From: JAGGAG01 sp964638035 | GTDB lineage: Bacteria; Gemmatimonadota; Gemmatimonadetes; Gemmatimonadales; GWC2-71-9 | Direction: 5' to 3' | Assembly (NCBI GenBank): GCA_964638035.1 | Contig: CAZWXD010000012.1 | Location: forward strand, 31,297-95,296 | DNA length: 64,000 bases | In this document: in pieces, positions 28,226-35,571 of the stretch | How positions within the stretch are numbered: position 1 is the stretch's first letter | Layout: every line of letters starts with the position of its first letter | Made by a program: the position numbers and the translations under genes | The notes under the pieces: model-generated | Seen by the model: the letters and a program-made list of their open reading frames with translations, nothing else | The model's database searches: none | What the model was told of the DNA's origin: nothing

Positions 28226-29401
28226 TTACGCCGTCTTCCGCTTCTTCGTCGCCGAGCTGGCCGTGGTCCGCTTCCGCCCCTTCTTGAGCTGCAGGGTGGG
28301 CTGGAAGAGGTACTCGGGATCGCTGCCGGCACCCGCGCCCACCTCTTCGCGGGCCTGCTTGTACACGAACCGCTCGCCCCGGAAGTTCCGCAGCACCACT
28401 TCGTCCTCGCCCATGCTCTCCACGTACTCGGGGAGGAGCGGGATCTTCCCGCCGCCGCCGGGGGCGTCGATGACGAAGTAGGGGTTGGCGAGGCCGCTGG
28501 TCCATCCGCGCAGCGCGTGCATGATCTCGAGGCCCTTCTGGACGGTGGTCCGGAAGTGCTCGGCGCCTGCCACCTGGTCGGCCATGTAGATGTAGTAGGG
28601 CCGGACCCGCGCCATCATGAGCCGGTGCATGAGCTGCTTCATCGTTTCGGGGTCGTCGTTCACGCCCTTGAGCAGCACCGTCTGGCAGCCCAGCGGGATG
28701 CCGGCGTCGGCCAGCATCCCCAGGCCCTTCACCGCCGCAGGGGTCAGCTCGTCGGGGTGGTTGAAGTGCGTGTTGATCCAGACCGGGTGGTACTTCCGGA
28801 TCGTGTCGCACAGCTCCGGGGTGATCCGCTCGGGGAGGTGGCACGGCACCCGGCTCCCGATGCGGATGATCTGGAGGTGCTTGATGGCCCGGAGCCGGGC
28901 CAGGATCATGTCCAGGCGCCGGTCGTTCATGAGGAGCGGGTCGCCGCCCGACATGATCACGTCGCGGATCTCGGTGTGCTGTTCCAGGTACTGGAAGGCA
29001 GACTCGAACTGCGACATCGGGATCTTCTCGGGATCGCCCACCTTGCGCCGCCGGGTGCAGAAGCGGCAGTACGAGGCGCAGACCGGCGAGACCAGGAAGA
29101 GCGCCCGGTCGGGGTAGCGGTGGGTGATGTTGGGGACGGGGCTGTCGGCGTCCTCGTTGAGCGAGTCCACGATGCCGTCCACCACCTCGAGCTCATCCAC
29201 CGACGGCACGTACTGGCGCCAGATCGGGTCGTTGGGCTCCTTGATCAGGTCCACCATCGCGGGAGAGATGCGGAACTCGAAGTTCTCCGCCGCGAGGCGC
29301 AGCCGGTCAAGCTCGGGGAAGTTCTCGGCGCCGAAGCGCGCGGAGAGCGTCTCCAGCGAGGCGATTGAGTTCTTGCGCAGGACTTCCTGCCAGGTCTCCA
29401 T
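28226..29401 (-). CDS. kamA: KamA-family radical SAM lysine 2,3-aminomutase
   Basis: 391 aa. The radical SAM cluster is C108-x3-C112-x2-C115 (VCASYCRFC), and the PLP lysine is in DAPGGGGKIP, as in lysine 2,3-aminomutase. Other family blocks: DVIMSGGDPLLM, RIGSRVPCHLPERITPELC, NTHFNHPDELTPAA, GCQTVLLKGVND. The enzyme uses SAM, a 4Fe-4S cluster and PLP to turn L-alpha-lysine into L-beta-lysine. The C-terminus carries a basic tail (KKGRKRTTASSATKKRKTA). Last gene of an operon with a GNAT and two ATP-grasp ligases; no EF-P or EpmA gene is present, which favours a small-molecule product over EF-P modification. Its substrate specificity is inferred. Confidence 0.88.
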   Translation of the reverse strand: METWQEVLRKNSIASLETLSARFGAENFPELDRLRLAAENFEFRISPAMVDLIKEPNDPIWRQYVPSVDELEVVDGIVDSLNEDADSPVPNITHRYPDRALFLVSPVCASYCRFCTRRRKVGDPEKIPMSQFESAFQYLEQHTEIRDVIMSGGDPLLMNDRRLDMILARLRAIKHLQIIRIGSRVPCHLPERITPELCDTIRKYHPVWINTHFNHPDELTPAAVKGLGMLADAGIPLGCQTVLLKGVNDDPETMKQLMHRLMMARVRPYYIYMADQVAGAEHFRTTVQKGLEIMHALRGWTSGLANPYFVIDAPGGGGKIPLLPEYVESMGEDEVVLRNFRGERFVYKQAREEVGAGAGSDPEYLFQPTLQLKKGRKRTTASSATKKRKTA

Positions 29402-29418
29402 GACGCTACCCGTCCTCC

Positions 29419-29922
29419 TCAGGATCGAACGGTGCTGCCGGGATACTTCACAAAGACGACCTGATCGTCGCCCGGGGCGTAGAAATCGGGGATGCGTGAC
29501 CGGGCCTCGTAGCCCCGCCGGGTGTAGAAGGCACGGGTTGGGCCGTAGTCATGCCGGCCCGAGGTCTCGACCACGATGAGCCGCGCGCGGCCCTCGAGCC
29601 GGCGCTCCATCTCGTCCAGCAGGGCGGAGCCGATGCCCTCGCCCTGGTGGGCGGGATCGACCACGATCCAGTAGCAGTGCCAGGTCCCCACCGTTCCGGG
29701 GGTGGCACCCCACGCCACCCACCCCACGAGCCGGCCACCCACCTCGGCGCCCACCGCGCCGTACTCGGCATCGGTCACCGCCTGCTGCGCGCCATCGAAG
29801 ACCTCGGCCGCGATCTCGACTTCGTCGGGCCGGAAGAGGCCGGTAGCCCGGGTCATCTCGCGAACCGACTCGCGATCGCCGGGGACGAGGGGCCGGATGG
29901 CCAGCCGCGTAGCGACGCTCAT
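29419..29922 (-). CDS. GNAT-family N-acetyltransferase
   Basis: 167 aa with the GNAT fold: N-terminal IRPLVPGD, GRLVGWVAWG, the acetyl-CoA loop region WIVVDPAHQGEGIGSALLDEMERRL (motif A, Q/RxxGxG/A as HQGEGIGSA) and AFYTRRGYEA (motif B). The start ATG overlaps the stop of the second ATP-grasp gene (ATGA). It is much shorter than the beta-lysine acetyltransferase AblB that pairs with KamA in osmolyte synthesis, so the acceptor could be the amine of beta-lysine or of the ATP-grasp product. Cytoplasmic. Confidence 0.88.
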   Translation of the reverse strand: MSVATRLAIRPLVPGDRESVREMTRATGLFRPDEVEIAAEVFDGAQQAVTDAEYGAVGAEVGGRLVGWVAWGATPGTVGTWHCYWIVVDPAHQGEGIGSALLDEMERRLEGRARLIVVETSGRHDYGPTRAFYTRRGYEARSRIPDFYAPGDDQVVFVKYPGSTVRS

Positions 29923-30935
29923 GCCGCCGGGACGCTCGAGGCCTGGGCCGCCGCCGCGGCCGCCGCGCTCCGGCTTCGGGTCAGCGTCTCCTCGACGATG
30001 TGGAGCACGAGCTCGTCGTAGTTCCAGCCTGCGGCCCGCCCCATCCGCGCCAGGCCTGCGTCACTGGAGAGGTCGGGGCAGGGGTTCACCTCCAGCACCC
30101 ACGGCTGTCCCGCCTCATCGACCCGGAGGTCCACCCGTCCATAACCCTCGCCCTGCGCCATGGCGACCCAGGCGTGCTGGGCCACCTGTCCGATCCGGCG
30201 GCCAAGCTCCGGCGGTACCTGCGCCGGGCACTGCGGCCGGGTGCCGAGGTCTTCGTCGCTCCCGGTGTGCCACTTGGCGGCGTAGGTGACAATTGGCCAG
30301 CAGCCCGGGGGCATGGTGTCGAACCGGATCTCGGAGATGGGAAGCATCCGGTGCCCCACGAACCCGACGTTGAACTCGCGCCCGCCCACGTACTGCTGCA
30401 CCAGGACGTCGTCGTGGTGCTCCAGCATGGTGGCCACCCGCTTCCGGAGGGCCCGGCGCGTGGTGCAGACGGCGTCGCGGTCGATCCCGACGCTCGCATC
30501 CTCGGCATTGGGCTTCACGATGGCCGGGAGCGGGAAGTCGGCCGGGAGCTTGTTGCCCCGGGCCAGGGTGAACACCGGGATCGGCACGCCTTCGGCCTGC
30601 AGCAGGGTGTTCGCCTGGTACTTCCGGTGGCAGATGCTGATGGGCCAGTGCCGGCACCCGGTGAAGGGCACGCCAGCCAGCTCGAGCGTCCCCACCACGA
30701 AGTCCTCGTAGTGCGCCTGGCCGCCCACCCCCTCGCAGAGGTTGAAGACCAGGTCGGCCTTCCGGGCCTGGTTGAGCCAGCGGAAGTCGCCCAGCCGAAC
30801 CGGGACCAGCATGACGTCGTGGCCGGCACGGCGGAGGACCTTCCGCACCTCGCGGACATTGCCCAGTACCGCCGCCACGTCCTCGGCGGACCAGGTCTCG
30901 CTGCCGCCATCGTAGATGATGACCGTGCGCATCAT
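29919..30935 (-). CDS. D-Ala-D-Ala-ligase-like ATP-grasp ligase (second of a tandem pair)
   Basis: 338 aa from ATGATG at 30935, overlapping the first ligase gene by ATGA; the longer frame to 31274 is a shadow. ATP-grasp features: DLVFNLCEGVGGQAHYED in the N-terminal domain, FPLPAIVKPNAEDASVGI (ATP-binding lysine), EFNVGFVGHRMLPISEI, GYGRVDLRVDEAG and WVLEVNPCPDLSSD (Glu/Asn metal ligands). The C-terminus is a poly-Ala stretch. It shares block order with its neighbour, so they are paralogues with presumably different carboxylate or amine specificity. Expected product: an amide, with ATP used to form an acyl phosphate. Confidence 0.88.
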   Translation of the reverse strand: MMRTVIIYDGGSETWSAEDVAAVLGNVREVRKVLRRAGHDVMLVPVRLGDFRWLNQARKADLVFNLCEGVGGQAHYEDFVVGTLELAGVPFTGCRHWPISICHRKYQANTLLQAEGVPIPVFTLARGNKLPADFPLPAIVKPNAEDASVGIDRDAVCTTRRALRKRVATMLEHHDDVLVQQYVGGREFNVGFVGHRMLPISEIRFDTMPPGCWPIVTYAAKWHTGSDEDLGTRPQCPAQVPPELGRRIGQVAQHAWVAMAQGEGYGRVDLRVDEAGQPWVLEVNPCPDLSSDAGLARMGRAAGWNYDELVLHIVEETLTRSRSAAAAAAAQASSVPAA

Positions 30936-32056
30936 GCGACCGCCGCCAGGAGCGACCGCCCGCTGATGCGACGCCAGGCGATATCCGCCACCGATTGGAT
31001 CAACTCGTCGTAGGTCATGCCTGCAGCACGGGCCGCCTTCGGGAAGCAGGAGTTGTCCCGCGGGTCGGGCAGGATGCCCGGGAGCGGGTTCAGTTCCACC
31101 ACCATAGGGTGCCCGCCGCCATCGCAGCGGACATCGATCCGGCACCAGTCGCGGCAGTCGAGGGCACGGTAGGCGGCGAGCGCCGCTGCCTCGATCTCCT
31201 GCCGGAGCACATCCGGCACCCGGGCCGGACACTCGAACAGGTCGAGGGGGTTGGCCACCGTGTCCCAGAGCCACTTCGCTTCGTAGCCGTACACGGGCGG
31301 CGCACCAGCCGGCAGCATGTCGAACCGGAGGCCGACAACGGGCAAGCAGCGTGCCTCATTGCCATTTCCCAGGATCGCGACGGTGAACTCGGCGCCCGGC
31401 AGGTAGCTCTCGATGAGCACCGGCTGCCGGTAGGTTGCGAGCAGCTCCTCGGTCCGCGACACCAGCTCCGCCCGGTTGTGGCAGAGGCTCCGGACCGTGA
31501 CGCCCTTGCCCGATCCCTCGAAGCACGGCTTCGCAAAGAGGGGAAAGGGGAGGGAGACGTTCCGGGCGTCGTCCCGTGTGCGGGCGATCACAAAGGGCGC
31601 CGTGGGCACCCCATGATGGGCGAGCAGCTCCTTCGTCCGGCCCTTGTGGAGGCAGAGCGAGAGGGTCAGCGGGTCGGACGCGTGGCAGGGAATCCCGTAG
31701 AACTCGCAGATGGCCGGGACGTGCCCCTCGCGGTTGGGACCGTACAACCCCTCGGCGATGTTGAACACGAAGTCGGGCCGCTCGGCGCGAAGCCGCTCGG
31801 GGAAGGACTCGTTGGCCTCGAGCCGGATGACGGTGCCGACCCCGGCCAGGGCGGCCTCGACCGCATCGATGGTCGCGGGCTCATCCCACTCGGCGTAGAG
31901 ATCTGGTTGCTCGAGGTCGGTGCGCAGGACCCGGAGTGCCGACGGTGTAGCGGCAGTGCTGGTGTCGGGAGAGGAGGGGGAGGGCGAGTCTGCCCCGGCG
32001 ATGGTTGCCGGCGCCTCAGGCTTGAGGTTGAAGGCGAGTCCGATCCGAACTGCCAA
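30932..32056 (-). CDS. D-Ala-D-Ala-ligase-like ATP-grasp ligase (first of a tandem pair, TTG start)
   Basis: 374 aa. The codon at 32056 is TTG, preceded by GAGAGGA about 5 nt away, the best ribosome site near here, so I accept it. Residues 14-45 are a Ser/Pro/Thr-rich insert. ATP-grasp blocks: PDFVFNIAEGLYGPNREG, FPLFAKPCFEGSGKGV (ATP-binding Lys), GAEFTVAILGNG, CRIDVRCDGGG and MVVELNPLPGI with the Mg-binding Glu-x-Asn. It heads the operon ligase-ligase-GNAT-KamA, every junction being overlapped by 4 bp except the last (17 bp). The leader carries an intrinsic terminator (32068-32093). Confidence 0.88.
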   Translation of the reverse strand: MAVRIGLAFNLKPEAPATIAGADSPSPSSPDTSTAATPSALRVLRTDLEQPDLYAEWDEPATIDAVEAALAGVGTVIRLEANESFPERLRAERPDFVFNIAEGLYGPNREGHVPAICEFYGIPCHASDPLTLSLCLHKGRTKELLAHHGVPTAPFVIARTRDDARNVSLPFPLFAKPCFEGSGKGVTVRSLCHNRAELVSRTEELLATYRQPVLIESYLPGAEFTVAILGNGNEARCLPVVGLRFDMLPAGAPPVYGYEAKWLWDTVANPLDLFECPARVPDVLRQEIEAAALAAYRALDCRDWCRIDVRCDGGGHPMVVELNPLPGILPDPRDNSCFPKAARAAGMTYDELIQSVADIAWRRISGRSLLAAVA

Positions 32057-32067
32057 TCAGTCCTCTC

Positions 32068-32093
32068 AAAAAAAGTCGTCCGATGCCGGACGA
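32068..32093 (-). terminator. Intrinsic terminator in the leader of the ligase/kamA operon
   Basis: Reading on the minus strand, TCGTCCG-GCAT-CGGACGA (32093-32076, 7-bp perfect stem, 4-nt loop) is followed by C and seven Ts (32074-32068), then the Shine-Dalgarno GAGAGG and TTG start at 32056. A terminator placed between the promoter region and the start codon suggests attenuation. Alternatively it belongs to thyX, 110 bp upstream, but then no room is left for a promoter downstream of it. Confidence 0.8.
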
Positions 32094-32146
32094 GCGAACC
32101 TCACGACCTAGGCGAGCAATGCGCATTTCTTGCGGGGCGCGAATCT

Positions 32147-32175
32147 AAGGTAAGAAAGGAAATCCCTTTGCACAA
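32147..32175 (-). promoter_or_regulatory. Candidate promoter of the ligase/kamA operon with palindrome
   Basis: On the minus strand TTGTGC (32175-32170) and TACCTT (32152-32147) are 17 bp apart in an AT-rich spacer, giving a leader of roughly 85 nt. The spacer itself contains AAAGG-GATTT-CCTTT, a possible operator. The -10 box is weak, and TAGATT just downstream is an alternative. Confidence 0.3.
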
Positions 32176-32204
32176 TAGTTTTGTCGGAGTTTTCCCGGAC
32201 TTTC

Positions 32205-32957
32205 CTACACCTTGTGGTACTTCACCCGCCCCGCCTGGCTCCCATCCGCCGTCGCGTAGACCTCGAAATCACCGAAGAGCGAGGGCGCCACACCACGCAG
32301 CACCTCGAGGATCCTCACCGAGAGGCGGCGGATCTCCAACTCGGCGCCCTCGCCGAGGCGGAGTTCGAGCATCGTCCGCCAGGCGCGGACATTCCCGCTC
32401 ACGACGATCTTCGTCTCGGTGGCATTGGGGAGGAGGCTCCGTGCCGCCTCGCGCGCCATCTTCCGCCGGTGGACCCGGCTCTCCACGTGGGCGTACTTCT
32501 CCATCAGCCCCTCGACCTGGCGGACGTACGCCGCCTGCGCCTCGGTCACCTGCCGCTCCCATTCGGCCTCGAGGGCCGGCATGCCCTGGATGGCGGGAGG
32601 CATGACGAAGTTGGCTTCCGACTCGTCCACGTACCGCTGGGAGAGCTGGGAGTAGCCGAACCCGGCCCGGTGGCGGACCAGCTCATGGGTGAGGGAGCGG
32701 GAGACACCCTCCAGCAGCAGGACGTAGGTGGCATGCTCGAAGACGGAGCCATGCCCCTGCACCAGGATGTTCCCGAGGTACTCCGCGGTGGTCCGGCCCG
32801 CGGGGTTCTCCTGGCTCATGTAGCAGAGGCGGCCGGCGAACTCTGCCAGGCGCTCGCCGTCACTCGAGGAACCCTTCCACGCCACGGGCAGGTGGGCGGG
32901 TTCGGTGAACCGGGGCTGGGCGATCAGGGTGACCGTGGGTGCTCGGAGGATGTGCAT
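32205..32957 (-). CDS. thyX: Flavin-dependent thymidylate synthase ThyX
   Basis: 250 aa. The ThyX signature RHR-x7-S is present as RHRAGFGYSQLSQR, with GHGSVFEHATYVLLLEGVSRSLTHELVRHR upstream of it in pieces and RRKMAREAARSLLPNAT / NVRAWRTMLELR downstream, as in the family. It methylates dUMP to dTMP with methylenetetrahydrofolate, FAD and NADPH. No thyA is present in the window. The upstream spacer (32958-33032) carries short GAACGG repeats. Length is normal. Confidence 0.95.
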   Translation of the reverse strand: MHILRAPTVTLIAQPRFTEPAHLPVAWKGSSSDGERLAEFAGRLCYMSQENPAGRTTAEYLGNILVQGHGSVFEHATYVLLLEGVSRSLTHELVRHRAGFGYSQLSQRYVDESEANFVMPPAIQGMPALEAEWERQVTEAQAAYVRQVEGLMEKYAHVESRVHRRKMAREAARSLLPNATETKIVVSGNVRAWRTMLELRLGEGAELEIRRLSVRILEVLRGVAPSLFGDFEVYATADGSQAGRVKYHKV

Positions 32958-33032
32958 GGGACCAGGACGGGAACGGGGAGCCGGTATCGTGAACGGCGAA
33001 CGGTAACGATGCGCGCTGGCCTCCGATAGCGG

Positions 33033-34691
33033 TCAGGCGGGTCGGGGATGCTCGGCGAGGGTCAGGCGCGGGGTGGCGTAGCCGGCATCGCGCTCGAGCG
33101 CACGCAGGGCCGCGGCGAGATCGGGAGCGATCGGCGGGGCGGCGCCCCCAACCTTGAGCGGGCCCAGGGCAGTGGGAGCGCCTCGCGTGGGGAGGATGAC
33201 CCCGGGGTTGAGGATTCCCTTCGGGTCGAAGCAGTCCTTCACCTGGCGGAAGAGCGACAGGACGTCGGTGCCATAGGTTCGCTCCAGCATCGGCGCCCGG
33301 AGTCGTCCGTCGCCGTGCTCGCCCGCCAGTGTTCCCCCGAGTCGGGCCACTCCATCGCTTACCTCAGCCAGGATCTCTGCCAGCGTGCGCTCGAAGCCGG
33401 GGCGATTGACGTCCACGAGGAGGTTGGCGTGGAGGTGACCGCTCCCCGCGTGGCCGAAGAGCACGATGCGGAGGCCGCGCGAATGCGCCGCATTCCGCAG
33501 GAGCGTCACGTATTCGGCAAGGCGTTCGATGGGGACGCAGCCGTCTTCCACCACCTGCAGTGAACGTGTCTCCGGGGGCAAGGCTGCGAGGATGGGGCTC
33601 GCAGCATGCCGCACGTCCCAGAGTTCTGCGGCACTTTGCGGCGTGTCGGCAATCGTGGCGTCGAGGCCGATGTTGCGGAGGAGGGTGCGCGTGCGCGCCG
33701 CCTGGCGCGCAAGCGCAGCCGGCGAGTCGCCCTCGTACTCGACCAGCAGCACGCCCTCGCATGCCGGGATGTCGTGCCGGCCGGCACTACGCACGAAGTC
33801 GAGGAACGTCTGGTCCAGGAGCTCGCAGGTGGAGGGACCGGTGGCGACCAGCACCTGCACCGCCGCGCCGAGGCGTGCGAGGTCGGGCAGGATGACCCGG
33901 AGCGACGCGCCAGTCGCCGGGACCGGGTCAAGCCGGAGCACCACCTCAGTGGCGATGCCCAGGATGCCCTCGGACCCGATGAAGAGGTCGAGCAGGTCGC
34001 GCGAGGCGAGCCAGGCGTCGAGGGCCAGGCCCGAGGAGTTCTTCGCAGTGTGGGGGAATCGCTGGGTGATGAGTGCTGCCGCCGCCTCGAGTGCGGGCGC
34101 CACGTCCCGCCCAAACTTCCCCACCACCCCGGCTGCTTCGCCTGCCGCAGTTCCTCCCGGCGATGCCTGGCCGCGCGCCAGGCGCACGACCTCACCGGTG
34201 CCCGTCACCACCGTGGCGCCCTCGACCCACCGGCGCATGGCGCCGTAGCGGAGGGAACGCGGACCTGCCGCATTGGTGGCGAAGGCACCACCGGCCGTGG
34301 CCCAGCGCAGGCTGGACGGATCGGGAGGGAGGCGAAGTCCCGAGCGGGCGGCGAGGTCCTCCACCAGGCCGAGCGCCACGCCCGCGCCGACCGTCACGGT
34401 TCGCGCCACGACATCGAGCGCTGGTGGCATGGCGAGCCCGGCCAGGTCCACCACGATCCCGGCGCCCACGTTGCCGCCGCCCATGGCACTCCCGGCGCCG
34501 CGCGGCACCAGCGCGTGCGCCGTCTCCGTGGCCCACCGCACCAGCACCTGCACGTCGTCGGCGTCGCGGGGGCAGGCCACGGCGGACGGCACGATCCGGA
34601 AGATGCCGGCGCCCTCGCTGTAGGCCTCACGCGCGCGCTGGTCGGTCCGGTACGATCCCCGAAGGGGCGGCGGGGTGTGGGTCATGGGCAT
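33033..34691 (-). CDS. FAD-linked oxidase, glycolate oxidase GlcD/D-lactate dehydrogenase type
   Basis: 552 aa from ATG 34691 (ATG 34685 is an alternative two codons downstream). The N-terminal half is a PCMH-type FAD domain: PRGAGSAMGGGNVGAGIVVDL, LRWATAGGAFATNAAGPRSLRYGA and GSEGILGIATEVVLRL. The C-terminal half has the substrate-side block GHAGSGHLHANLLVD and LAGEHGDGRLRAPMLERTYG, ending LKDCFDPKGILNPG, typical of GlcD-like 2-hydroxyacid dehydrogenases. It probably oxidises glycolate or D-lactate. No GlcE/F iron-sulfur partner is beside it, and it has no fused 4Fe-4S domain. Confidence 0.88.
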   Translation of the reverse strand: MPMTHTPPPLRGSYRTDQRAREAYSEGAGIFRIVPSAVACPRDADDVQVLVRWATETAHALVPRGAGSAMGGGNVGAGIVVDLAGLAMPPALDVVARTVTVGAGVALGLVEDLAARSGLRLPPDPSSLRWATAGGAFATNAAGPRSLRYGAMRRWVEGATVVTGTGEVVRLARGQASPGGTAAGEAAGVVGKFGRDVAPALEAAAALITQRFPHTAKNSSGLALDAWLASRDLLDLFIGSEGILGIATEVVLRLDPVPATGASLRVILPDLARLGAAVQVLVATGPSTCELLDQTFLDFVRSAGRHDIPACEGVLLVEYEGDSPAALARQAARTRTLLRNIGLDATIADTPQSAAELWDVRHAASPILAALPPETRSLQVVEDGCVPIERLAEYVTLLRNAAHSRGLRIVLFGHAGSGHLHANLLVDVNRPGFERTLAEILAEVSDGVARLGGTLAGEHGDGRLRAPMLERTYGTDVLSLFRQVKDCFDPKGILNPGVILPTRGAPTALGPLKVGGAAPPIAPDLAAALRALERDAGYATPRLTLAEHPRPA

Positions 34692-34711
34692 GGAAGGTAT
34701 CTTTGCAGCCT

Positions 34712-35509
34712 ATGTCAGACAGTGGCCGTGGCCAGCTCATACATATAGATGTGGACCGTCGGCTCGGCCATGAATGGGACGAGTGGGACGGCAAGCCCCT
34801 TCCCAACAACGGGAACTACGACTCCCCGCCATCGCTCTACTTCCTCTGGTCGGCGATTGCCCTGGGCCTGGCCCTTGGCGTGGTGGCGCTCGGCGTGGCC
34901 CTCCTGGCCCCGCACCTGGCCCGCTTGGGCGCCGGCGTACCCCGGGTCACGTGGGTTGCCCTGGGCATCGTGGCGCTCGTGCTCTGGCTCTGGTGGGGGA
35001 TCGTGCTGCTGTCCTACCTGGTCCGCCGGCCCCTGCTGCCGGGCGGGCTCGCGGAGCGCGGGCCCTTCCTCCGGCTGATGCGGCTCACGTCACGGGTGGC
35101 GAACCTCGCGGGCAGGCGCGACTGGGTCGAGAACGCCGCGGTCAAGGTCTACAATGAACTGGCACGGGTGCGGCACCGCCGCGTGAACCACGGGGAGCTG
35201 CTCCTCCTCATTCCCCGCTGCCTCTCGCGCACAACCCTCGACGGGGTGCTCGACGTGGCCGGGAAGTACGACGTGCCGGTCTTCGTCGCCACGCGGGGCC
35301 AACTGGCCCGGCGGGTCATCCGCGAGCGCCGCCCGCGCGCCGTGGTGGCGGTGGCCTGCGAGCGGGACATGGTGAGCGGCCTGCATGACGTGGCGGGGAA
35401 GGTGCCGGTGCTGGGCCTCACGATGACCCTGCCGGCGGGGCCCTGCAAGGACGCACTCCTCGACCTCGACAAGCTCGAGGAGTGGGTGAAGTCGTACGTG
35501 GCGAACTGA
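34712..35509 (+). CDS. DUF116 membrane protein
   Basis: 265 aa from ATG 34712, the frame upstream being a shadow of the oxidase. Two hydrophobic helices (about 44-73 and 81-108) follow a polar N-terminus; the C-terminal half is a DUF116 domain with NHGELLLLIPRCLSRTTL, YDVPVFVATRGQLARRVIRERRPRAVVAVACERDMVSGL and PVLGLTMTLPAGPCKD. Its conserved cysteines suggest a metal or thiol site, but the family's function is unknown. It is divergent from the oxidase (20-bp gap) and its TGA sits at the start of the site 3 repeats. Confidence 0.82.
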   Translation: MSDSGRGQLIHIDVDRRLGHEWDEWDGKPLPNNGNYDSPPSLYFLWSAIALGLALGVVALGVALLAPHLARLGAGVPRVTWVALGIVALVLWLWWGIVLLSYLVRRPLLPGGLAERGPFLRLMRLTSRVANLAGRRDWVENAAVKVYNELARVRHRRVNHGELLLLIPRCLSRTTLDGVLDVAGKYDVPVFVATRGQLARRVIRERRPRAVVAVACERDMVSGLHDVAGKVPVLGLTMTLPAGPCKDALLDLDKLEEWVKSYVAN

Positions 35510-35565
35510 CGTCAGGACGTCAGGACGTCAGGACGTCAGGACGTCAGGATGTGAGGATGTGAGGA
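35510..35565. repeat. 8-bp repeat array CGTCAGGA x5 plus TGTGAGGA x2, site 3 left arm
   Basis: Five exact copies of CGTCAGGA (35510-35549) then two diverged TGTGAGGA copies, beginning immediately after the DUF116 stop codon. Faces the opposite-orientation array at 35573-35604. Confidence 0.92.
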
Positions 35566-35571
35566 TGGGCT

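Noticed and set aside
32964..33010. Short GAACGG/ACGGGAACGG repeats upstream of thyX
   Set aside because: Only a few imperfect units; no larger structure could be supported.
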